From NCBI GenBank assembly GCA_903922535.1, contig CAIXUF010000559.1, forward strand, positions 1-10,848: a stretch of DNA of 10,848 bases, written 5' to 3'. Of this stretch, positions 1 through 5,775 are shown in pieces (the stretch's first letter is position 1; the number at the start of each line of letters is the position of its first letter). The translations under genes and the position numbers were made by a program. Source of the DNA: Candidatus Hydrogenedentota bacterium (GTDB taxonomy: Bacteria; Hydrogenedentota; Hydrogenedentia; Hydrogenedentiales; CAITNO01). The notes below the pieces were generated by a model that was not told the DNA's origin, made no database searches, and was given only the letters and a program-made list of their open reading frames with translations.

Positions 1-274
1 ACTTTTCGACCACCAATTCTTTCTTCTGATGAATCGTGCCCGAGAGGTCAAACACGATGGTCCGGGCGCCGGTGGCTGACACAATCCCTTCCCGCAGGGA
101 ACCCGGACCGCTGTCCTCCAGATTGGTCACATGATAGACATCGCCCCCGCGCCCGCCTTTGGCCACGGCACCCGCGCCTTCAGCACCCGGAAACGCGGGC
201 ACGGATTTCTCCGCCAACGCCATTGGAGCATACGTCAGAAGGGCAAGTACCGCTATTAATGAGAATCGAAACAT
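1..274 (-). CDS. Pectate lyase, polysaccharide lyase family 1 (5' part only)
   Basis: Reading the minus strand from an ATG at 274 gives 91 codons open to the window edge. Residues 1-21 form a signal peptide with a hydrophobic core and an ALA cleavage site. The mature start carries FPGAEGAGA (about 28-36), KGGRGGDVYHVTNLEDSGPG (39-58), SLREG, then RTIVFDLSGTI. This is the characteristic amino-terminal strand and first coil of the PL1 parallel beta-helix. PL1 enzymes cleave de-esterified homogalacturonan by calcium-dependent beta-elimination. The catalytic arginine and the calcium-binding aspartates lie further on, outside the window, so activity cannot be judged. A GGGAG Shine-Dalgarno sequence (285-289) sits 10 bases before the start. 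The gene is divergent from the GH172 gene. A non-catalytic beta-helix protein is possible, but the opening motif is strongly PL1-like. Confidence 0.85.
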   Translation of the reverse strand, partial: MFRFSLIAVLALLTYAPMALAEKSVPAFPGAEGAGAVAKGGRGGDVYHVTNLEDSGPGSLREGIVSATGARTIVFDLSGTIHQKKELVVEK

Positions 275-329
275 GCTGCAAAGACTCCCGGGTTGTGATG
301 CGTGCTGTTGGGGGGCATTCGTCAGCGAC

Positions 330-358
330 AGTCTAAGAAGTCAGGAGGGTGTATTCAA
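330..358 (-). promoter_or_regulatory. Candidate sigma-70-like promoter for the PL1 gene
   Basis: On the minus strand, TTGAAT (353-358) and TAGACT (330-335) are separated by 17 bases. Each box matches 4 of 6 consensus positions. The spacing is ideal and the predicted leader would be about 50 bases. The call rests on pattern and position only. Confidence 0.35.
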
Positions 359-439
359 ATGGGCCCGTCTTTCAGCGTCCTACCGTGCGTCCATTCCAGA
401 TGTCGCTCCTTCTGCATGGAGGGTTGCTTCCTGATATCA

Positions 440-467
440 TTGACCTCCATGCGGCCAAAGTTGTAAG
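440..467 (+). promoter_or_regulatory. Candidate promoter for the GH172 gene
   Basis: TTGACC (440-445) is followed after 16 bases by TGTAAG (462-467), a weak -10 match. It lies about 60 bases before the GH172 start. The rest of 275-527 shows no gene or clear repeat. It is simply the divergent regulatory region between PL1 and GH172. Confidence 0.25.
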
Positions 468-527
468 TTTAGTGCCGCAGAACATGGCAACCGTCACGAC
501 ATCAAACTCAAGGGAGCGCAAAACGTC

Positions 528-1670
528 ATGAAAGCAACCTGTTTGGCCCTGTCCTTACTCCTACTCACGCTCTGGATGCCCTTTGCCCCGGCGCAAACGA
601 CCGACATGAGCCAGGCCTACAAGATGAAGGATGCGGAAACCCGGTCCATCAGCCCCGAAAACCTCACGGGCGAGAAGGGCAAGGGCGGCATGACCACTCT
701 GGAACAGGGAACCGCCAAGCATGCGGCCCGTGAACTGGGCCAGGGCTGGAAAGTGAACCCCTACATTCAGATTGAGGCCGGCAAGACCTTCACGCTGGGT
801 CAGTTCGACGGGGCGGGCGTCGTCAACCACATCTGGATGACGCCGGTCGGCGACTACCGCCTGCTGATCATGCGTTTCTATTGGGACGGCGAGACGGAAC
901 CGTCGGTGGTGGCGCCCGCGGGCGATTTCTTCGCCGCGGGCTGGGGCATGGGTAACGAGCCCCGCATCACTTCGCTGGCGATCTGCGTGAATCCCCGAAG
1001 CGGCCTCAATTCGTACTGGCAGATGCCCTTCCGCAAGGGATTCCGCGTCACCATGGAAAACATGGGCGACAAGCAGGCGACCATTTACTACTCGATCAAC
1101 TTTTCCCTTGAAGCCGTGCCGGAAAACGCCGCGTATTTCCACGCGCAGTTCCGCCGGGTGAACCCGCTGCCGTACAAGCAGGACTACACCATCCTCGACG
1201 GCGTCAAGGGCACGGGCCAGTATGTGGGCACCTACCTGACCCACGGCGCGAACAGCCCCGGCTGGTGGGGTGAGGGCGAGGCCAAGTTCTTCATCGACGG
1301 CGACAAGGAGTTCCCCACCGTCTGCGGCACCGGCGAGGAGGACTACTTCTGCGGCTCCTACGGCTACAATGAGCACGACGTCAAGGGAAAGACGCTGTAC
1401 GAGAACTTCTCCAGCCCCTACACAGGGTTCCATCAAATACCCTACGAGGGCAAGCAACGCCGTTTCGGCGAATACCGTTGGCACCTGAATGATCCCATCC
1501 GCTTCAAGAGCGATCTGCGCGTGATCTTCCAGTGCATCGGCTGGCAGAGCGAGGGCCGCTATCTGCCGCTGCAGGACGATCTCGGTTCGGTGGCCTACTG
1601 GTACCAGACCGAACCCCATGCGGCCTTCCCGCCGCTGCCGGAAAAGGACAAGCTGATCATCAAGGACTGA
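528..1670 (+). CDS. GH172 / DUF2961 family secreted glycosidase
   Basis: This is a 380-residue protein, a usual length for a DUF2961 (GH172) protein. Residues 1-22 are a signal peptide ending in APA. The body shows family hallmarks: FDGAGVVNHIWMT, the SYWQMPFRKGFRVTMEN stretch, YFHAQFRR, and the core WWGEGEAKFFIDGD followed by GTGEEDYF. In the characterised family member the two catalytic glutamates are 21 residues apart, as I recall. Glu249 (in WWGEGE) and Glu270 (in GTGEED) have exactly that spacing, so the active site looks intact. Known GH172 enzymes act on alpha-linked furanosides such as fructofuranosides, D-arabinofuranosides and galactofuranosides. The exact substrate here is unknown. 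A GGGAG ribosome site at 512-516 sits 11 bases before the ATG. The GH28 gene follows on the same strand 179 bases later. Side-chain removal from pectic arabinan is an inference from the neighbours. Confidence 0.88.
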   Translation: MKATCLALSLLLLTLWMPFAPAQTTDMSQAYKMKDAETRSISPENLTGEKGKGGMTTLEQGTAKHAARELGQGWKVNPYIQIEAGKTFTLGQFDGAGVVNHIWMTPVGDYRLLIMRFYWDGETEPSVVAPAGDFFAAGWGMGNEPRITSLAICVNPRSGLNSYWQMPFRKGFRVTMENMGDKQATIYYSINFSLEAVPENAAYFHAQFRRVNPLPYKQDYTILDGVKGTGQYVGTYLTHGANSPGWWGEGEAKFFIDGDKEFPTVCGTGEEDYFCGSYGYNEHDVKGKTLYENFSSPYTGFHQIPYEGKQRRFGEYRWHLNDPIRFKSDLRVIFQCIGWQSEGRYLPLQDDLGSVAYWYQTEPHAAFPPLPEKDKLIIKD

Positions 1671-1849
1671 TTCGCCGTCCGCCGGTTTCAGAATCGGGGC
1701 GCGGACAGAAGTCCCAGTGGGCCGTAAACCCTTACAAGGGTAAGGATATTATTGTGACGTCTCGCGTACCCGGGGTAGGCCGCGTCATGCTTGCGCATGA
1801 CTTCGGCCAACCCCAGGCTTTGCTCCATAACCCCGTTGGGGTAAAAACA
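1671..1849 (+). other. Hairpin-rich spacer between GH172 and GH28
   Basis: This gap holds four inverted repeats. The first, at 1677-1706, is GTCCGC paired with GCGGAC. The second, at 1728-1741, is ACCCT-TACA-AGGGT. The third is the long hairpin at 1769-1817. The fourth, at 1830-1842, is ACCCC-GTT-GGGGT, and its GGGG would be the only ribosome-site-like run before the GH28 start. None is followed by a T-run, so a simple intrinsic terminator is not obvious. The region could be a transcribed structured leader or a dispersed palindromic element; the sequence alone does not decide. Confidence 0.55.
1769..1817. repeat. 49-base imperfect hairpin (palindrome)
   Basis: The arms pair in four blocks: CC/GG, GGGGT/ACCCC, GGCCG/CGGCC and GTCATGC/GCATGAC, closed by a TTGC loop. 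That is 19 base pairs interrupted by two single mismatches and a small 1x2 internal loop. It is by far the longest foldable element I found in the non-coding DNA of the window. Its function is not known. Confidence 0.7.
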
Positions 1850-3508
1850 GTGAAATATCTCTTACTTTGCCTCACGGTTTTGATCTGCGCCTCGGCGCAA
1901 TTCGCCGTCGCATCCGTGGATGCGCATGCGGAGTTTTCCGTGCGTGATTTCGGCGCGACGGGCAATGGAACGGCGCTGGACACGCCGGCCGTGCAGAAGG
2001 CCATCGACACTTGCGCGGCGGGCGGCGGCGGACGGGTTTCTTTTGGACCGGGCGTGTATCTGTGCGGAAGCCTGCATCTGAAGACGGGGGTGTGTCTTTG
2101 CCTGGATGCGGGCGCGACACTGAAGGGAAGCCGGAACAACGCCGACTTTGACCCACCGGAGAAACTCGGTTTTCCCAACGGGGCAGACGATGAAACGTCC
2201 CTGTTTCATTACGCGCTTGTCTGGGCCGAGGATGCGGAACGCATCGGCATCACCGGCGAGGGAACCATCGACTCGAACTATGACGATCGTCACGGACCCA
2301 AGACCATTGCCCTGAAACGCTGCAAGCACGCGGACATCAGGGGTGTCCGCCTGCTCAACGCGCCGAACTACAACATCAGCCTGCTCGGCACGGACAATGT
2401 GAACATTGACGGCGTGACCATCCTCAACGGATATGCCGACGGCATTGACCCGGACACCTGCCATAACGTGCGCATCGCCAACTGCCACATCGAGTCCCGC
2501 GACGATGCCATCGTGCTCAAGACCAGCTTTTCCCTTGGCGAGCGCCGCTCCTGCGAGAACGTGACCGTCACGAACTGCCTTCTGGCAAGCCAGGCCAACT
2601 GTTTCGCGATTGGCACCGAGACGGGTGGAGACATCAAGTCTGTCACCCTGGACAACTGCGTCATGACGAATTTCGCTGAAAATGATCCCGAGGGAAACCA
2701 CGCGACCAGCGGCATATCACTCCGGTCCGTGGATGGCGCCAACATAGACCGCGTGGCCATTTCGAATGTTGTCATGAACAACGCATGCTGCCCCCTCTTC
2801 ATCCGCCTGGGCAGCCGCCTGCGTGATCACGCCCCTGCCCCCGGCAGCATTCGAAACATCGTCATCAGCAACATTGTCGCGACAAATGCATCCTGGACCG
2901 CTGTCCTCTCTGGCATTCCTGGCTACTGTGTCACGGGCATCACGCTGTCCAATATCCGTCTGGAGTACGCGGGCGGCGGGCCGCTGGAGGCGCGAAAGTC
3001 GCCTGTCCCGGAGCGTGAAAGGACCTATCCGTCGGCAAACATGTTCGGCACGCTGCCCGCCTACGGGCTCTATTGCCGCCACGCCAAGGACGTGGTGCTG
3101 TCGAATGTGGCGTTGCTGACCACGGACCGGTTCATGCGGATGCCCCTTACCAAAGCCGAGCGGAACGGCAACCCCTACTGGCAGTCACCGGGGAAACTGT
3201 CGGAGGACTTTAAAGGCGATACTCCGGGCACCGCTTTTGTCGCGGAAGATGTGGATGGACTCGATATTGGGGGCTTGCAGGCGCTCACCGGCGGCAAAGC
3301 CGACCCCGTGATTCAGTTCACCAACGTGCGCGATGCGACAGTCCATGGAAACCGCGCGCCCCAGAACACCGGCGTCTATCTGGACCTGCACGGCAAACAA
3401 ACGGATCGCATCATCGTGACAGGAAACTCGCTGCATGAGGCAAAGAAGATCGTGCAATGCAGTGCAGAAGTTCACAGGAAAGCCGTCCTCATCAAGGACA
3501 AGCGGTAA
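1850..3508 (+). CDS. GH28 polygalacturonase-like glycoside hydrolase, secreted
   Basis: This is a 552-residue right-handed beta-helix protein. The GTG at 1850 is chosen because it directly begins a good signal peptide (VKYLLLCLTVLICASAQFAVA). The frame is open further upstream, but an ATG at 1787 would add a non-signal extension and lies inside a hairpin. The mature protein opens with EFSVRDFGATGNG, the usual GH28 entry. The catalytic core is clear: DGIDPDTC with Asp197 and Asp200, then SRDDAIVLK with Asp218 and Asp219. These correspond to the aspartates of the NTD and DD motifs. IGTETGG and PLFIRLGSR follow, typical of the large bacterial GH28 group. The GHG histidine and the RIK motif of classical polygalacturonases are not recognisable, so the substrate may be a substituted galacturonan or rhamnogalacturonan. 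It follows GH172 in the same direction and may share its transcript. Confidence 0.85.
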   Translation: MKYLLLCLTVLICASAQFAVASVDAHAEFSVRDFGATGNGTALDTPAVQKAIDTCAAGGGGRVSFGPGVYLCGSLHLKTGVCLCLDAGATLKGSRNNADFDPPEKLGFPNGADDETSLFHYALVWAEDAERIGITGEGTIDSNYDDRHGPKTIALKRCKHADIRGVRLLNAPNYNISLLGTDNVNIDGVTILNGYADGIDPDTCHNVRIANCHIESRDDAIVLKTSFSLGERRSCENVTVTNCLLASQANCFAIGTETGGDIKSVTLDNCVMTNFAENDPEGNHATSGISLRSVDGANIDRVAISNVVMNNACCPLFIRLGSRLRDHAPAPGSIRNIVISNIVATNASWTAVLSGIPGYCVTGITLSNIRLEYAGGGPLEARKSPVPERERTYPSANMFGTLPAYGLYCRHAKDVVLSNVALLTTDRFMRMPLTKAERNGNPYWQSPGKLSEDFKGDTPGTAFVAEDVDGLDIGGLQALTGGKADPVIQFTNVRDATVHGNRAPQNTGVYLDLHGKQTDRIIVTGNSLHEAKKIVQCSAEVHRKAVLIKDKR

Positions 3509-3518
3509 GCTTCATATC

Positions 3519-3560
3519 ATGGACTCTATGGACGGCATGGACGATATGGACGATATGGAC
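3519..3560 (+). repeat. Tandem array of five ATGGACNNN units
   Basis: ATGGAC recurs exactly every 9 bases at 3519, 3528, 3537, 3546 and 3555. The variable triplets are TCT, GGC, GAT and GAT. The array lies in the convergent gap between the GH28 and GH51 genes, 10 bases past the GH28 stop. A second five-unit array with the same core lies at 8078. Translating the array gives low-complexity MDxMDx text; I see no reason to think it is coding. Confidence 0.9.
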
Positions 3561-3600
3561 TTAACCCGGCGGGTGCTTCGGGTTTGTGTCCATTCTTTTC
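3555..3600 (+). terminator. Terminator-like hairpin built from the last repeat unit
   Basis: The last ATGGAC (3555-3560) pairs with an inverted GTCCAT (3588-3593). Inside it AACCCG (3563-3568) pairs with CGGGTT (3579-3584), with a small internal loop between the two stems and a 10-base apical loop. The 3' side is followed by TCTTTTCC. This gives 12 base pairs plus a short T-rich tail, suited to ending GH28 transcription. The tail is imperfect, so strength is uncertain. On the minus strand the hairpin could also slow GH51 transcription. Confidence 0.5.
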
Positions 3601-3617
3601 CGCAAAGTCTGTGGCAT

Positions 3618-5585
3618 TCATGGCTTCGGAAGATTCTCCATGAAGGTGACAGCCGTCTTTAGGTTGAACTCCATCACCGTGAACGAATGCGGCGCAAAGG
3701 TGTGGTTCACCTCCCCGTTGTCAAGCTGATACGGCCGCTCTGACGCCTGGGACACGGCGTTCTGCGGACTTCCGGCCGTGTTCACCGCGTCGAGTGGGGC
3801 GGACAGCGTTTCAACGTGCACCACGCCGCCGAACTCTGCGAAGCCTTTGAGGAAGAGTCTCGCGTCGGTCGGGCTATCGCTCAGGTTGACCGCCTGAAGC
3901 ACGAGCATTTTACCGTCTTGGCTTCGCCGGGCGCATGCGTCCAGCGTGTCACTGCCGAGCACCTCCGTGCGGAGATCCAGAGGTGCGTAATGGTGCGATG
4001 CCATGCGCAACACCCACCCCGGCGGTTGCAGCCACACCTGCGCGGGATTCAGAAAGAGCAGCCCCTGGTCCCACGCATTGTCGTTTTGACCGTCCGGTTG
4101 AAGACAGTTCGCAGAGCAGGACACGGGAATGCGCCCGTCCCGCTGGATGGCGTTCATGGCCAGCGCATTCGCCAGCCCGCGCTTTTGGGAGTGGTTGCCC
4201 GCGTTGAACTCAAACACGACCACGCGGAACTTCGCGCCCCCGGCAAGCTTTTCCAGCGCGTCAATGAACGTGAATGTCGCGCCAAGCGAACTGTCCGGCC
4301 GCGGACCTTCCGTGCCCATGTGCACGTCGAACCACACTTCCCGCCCGTTTTCACGAGCCAGGCGCAGAACGTTCTGTTGTCCCTTCAACGTCTTGAGCCG
4401 GGCCGCCGCCCCGGAGATGTCGAAGGGATCGGTGATCGGCTTTCCGTAGGCAAAATCGCCCACCACCAGCACCATGTCCGGGTCCAGCGGCCAGACGCGC
4501 CGCGCGATGGCCACAAACCGTGCAGCGTATTCCTCGTCCACGCGTTCCTCATTGCCGATCTCGATATGGCTCAGCTTGTACGGTTCCGGATGGCCGTCCT
4601 CGACACGTTTCTTTCCCCATGTGCTGTCGGCGGCACCTTTGGCGTATTCTATAAAGTCCGCCATGTCCTGCGGCGTCTCGTTTGCGTTAAACGCCGGAAT
4701 GCACTCGAAACCGGCCGCCTCGCAGAAGTTCATGAAATCGACGATACCCCAGCCGTTCGTCGAATAGGGATACCAGGTGCCGTGACAGGGGGGCCGTTTG
4801 TCGCGCGGACCGATCATGTTCTTCCACCGGTATTCGGCGTGGTTGACCATCGAACCGCCGTAGCGCAGCACGGTCACACCCTCGTCCTGCAATCCCTCCG
4901 CCACATCGCGCCGGACAGGCAGCCCCTTGAAACGGCCCCATTCCCCCGGCTGCAGAAAGGCATAACCCAACGTCACCGCCCCGGGCTGCCGAAGCGTGAG
5001 GCTGAAGCGGCCCTGTTTGTCGGTTCCGTGCGAGACAAGCTCAAAGGGAATCCGCTGCCAGTCCCCCGGTGCGACGTGCAGTTTCTGCTCCGCATAGGTC
5101 ACTGAACCGTCCGCATTCTCCAGCGACGCCCAAAGTTCCACCGGGGTCTCCGCCTTGGTCCAGACGACTCCTTCATAGTTGGCCGACTCCTTGAAGAACA
5201 TGCCCCAGCGGTTCAAACCCATGTTCTCAACACCCGCCGCACCGTCACCGTTCTTGAACTCCATTGCCTGCGACTGCGCGCCGACGAACGCGTTCTCCGT
5301 CACCAGACGAAACGCGCCCGTCGCGCTGCCGCGACGCACGGCCCGCCACATCCCGCTGATTTCGGCCGCGTCTTTTGCCGGTTCCTGAAAACTCTCGCCG
5401 AAGATCATCTGGCTGTACAGGCCGCCATAAATCTCATGGTTCACGTCTTCGATGCAGGCACCCGTCAGGAAAGGCGAGACAGGTTTGCCCGGTTCATCAT
5501 CATGAACCGTCACGCGGACCTGGCCCGCCAAAGCCTCCCCGCAAATGCACAGCGTCAGGCAACAGACAATCAAGGTGAATCGCAC
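3618..5585 (-). CDS. GH51 alpha-L-arabinofuranosidase, secreted
   Basis: This is a 655-residue protein. The GTG start at 5585 is preferred over an upstream in-frame GTG at 5636, because GGGAG (5593-5597) lies 7 bases before it and the product then begins with a signal peptide ending EALA (residues 1-20). The amino-terminal stretch FLTGACIEDVNHEIYGGLYS is the GH51 signature. A beta-sandwich-like insert follows (about 60-220), then the TIM barrel with LRYGGSMVNH, GTWYPYSTNGWGIVDF and HIEIGNEE. Glu346 of GNE fits the acid/base and Glu459 of VFEFNAG fits the nucleophile of this retaining family. The carboxy-terminal part is a beta-sandwich. GH51 enzymes release terminal alpha-L-arabinofuranosyl units from arabinan, arabinoxylan or arabinogalactan. 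Beside PL1 and GH28, pectic arabinan is the likely target. The gene converges on GH28 and diverges from the GHL6-like gene. Confidence 0.9.
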   Translation of the reverse strand: MRFTLIVCCLTLCICGEALAGQVRVTVHDDEPGKPVSPFLTGACIEDVNHEIYGGLYSQMIFGESFQEPAKDAAEISGMWRAVRRGSATGAFRLVTENAFVGAQSQAMEFKNGDGAAGVENMGLNRWGMFFKESANYEGVVWTKAETPVELWASLENADGSVTYAEQKLHVAPGDWQRIPFELVSHGTDKQGRFSLTLRQPGAVTLGYAFLQPGEWGRFKGLPVRRDVAEGLQDEGVTVLRYGGSMVNHAEYRWKNMIGPRDKRPPCHGTWYPYSTNGWGIVDFMNFCEAAGFECIPAFNANETPQDMADFIEYAKGAADSTWGKKRVEDGHPEPYKLSHIEIGNEERVDEEYAARFVAIARRVWPLDPDMVLVVGDFAYGKPITDPFDISGAAARLKTLKGQQNVLRLARENGREVWFDVHMGTEGPRPDSSLGATFTFIDALEKLAGGAKFRVVVFEFNAGNHSQKRGLANALAMNAIQRDGRIPVSCSANCLQPDGQNDNAWDQGLLFLNPAQVWLQPPGWVLRMASHHYAPLDLRTEVLGSDTLDACARRSQDGKMLVLQAVNLSDSPTDARLFLKGFAEFGGVVHVETLSAPLDAVNTAGSPQNAVSQASERPYQLDNGEVNHTFAPHSFTVMEFNLKTAVTFMENLPKP

Positions 5586-5650
5586 GGCTTTTCTCCCATG
5601 GTGAGGCTGTTGTGGTCCACATGCGCGCCGAACCACAAATGAACTCCCAT

Positions 5651-5678
5651 GCTATACAGACTCCCCTTTTCCTGTCAA
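5651..5678 (-). promoter_or_regulatory. Sigma-70-like promoter for the GH51 gene
   Basis: On the minus strand a perfect TTGACA (5673-5678) is followed after 16 bases by TATAGC (5651-5656). The predicted leader is about 60 bases to the GTG at 5585. The -35 box faces away from the plus-strand promoter box at 5704, with 25 bases between them. Confidence 0.65.
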
Positions 5679-5703
5679 TTCTCATAGTGCGCCCGAATAC
5701 TTC

Positions 5704-5732
5704 TTGACCCTGAACCACGCTGCTCTTATAGT
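5704..5732 (+). promoter_or_regulatory. Sigma-70-like promoter for the GHL6-like gene
   Basis: TTGACC (5704-5709) is separated by exactly 17 bases from TATAGT (5727-5732), each 5 of 6 to consensus. Transcription would begin near 5739. This argues against translation starting at the TTG at 5704 and makes the ATG at 5749 unlikely (only about 10 bases of leader). It favours the ATG at 5776. Confidence 0.65.
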
Positions 5733-5775
5733 TCTATGCGGGCACTTTATGACCCGATCAGGAGCACCGGAAATC

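Noticed and set aside
561..1619. 352-residue open frame opposite GH172
   Set aside because: It is antisense to a gene with clear family motifs, and its composition is that of a shadow frame.
1532..1849. Long amino-terminal extension of the GH28 frame
   Set aside because: The frame is open, but it overlaps the GH172 end out of frame, lacks a ribosome site and has no GH28 similarity; a signal peptide begins exactly at GTG 1850.
3519..3560. CRISPR array
   Set aside because: Units are only 9 bases with 3-base variable parts, far shorter than CRISPR repeats and spacers, and no cas genes are present.
3435..3662. Small proteins made of MDxMDx, VHxVHx or SISSI repeats across the arrays
   Set aside because: These peptides, also at 7940-8149 and 8032-8325, are simply translations of the 9-base tandem repeat in different frames, with no independent coding evidence.
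3816..5105. 429-residue open frame opposite the GH51 gene
   Set aside because: It is fully antisense to a well-supported GH51 enzyme and is rich in Arg, His and Pro as GC-rich shadow frames are; it has no recognisable domain.
5704..5775. TTG start at 5704 for the GHL6-like protein
   Set aside because: The TTG is the beginning of a -35 box in a well-spaced promoter, and a later ATG has an AGGAG site and a signal-like start.
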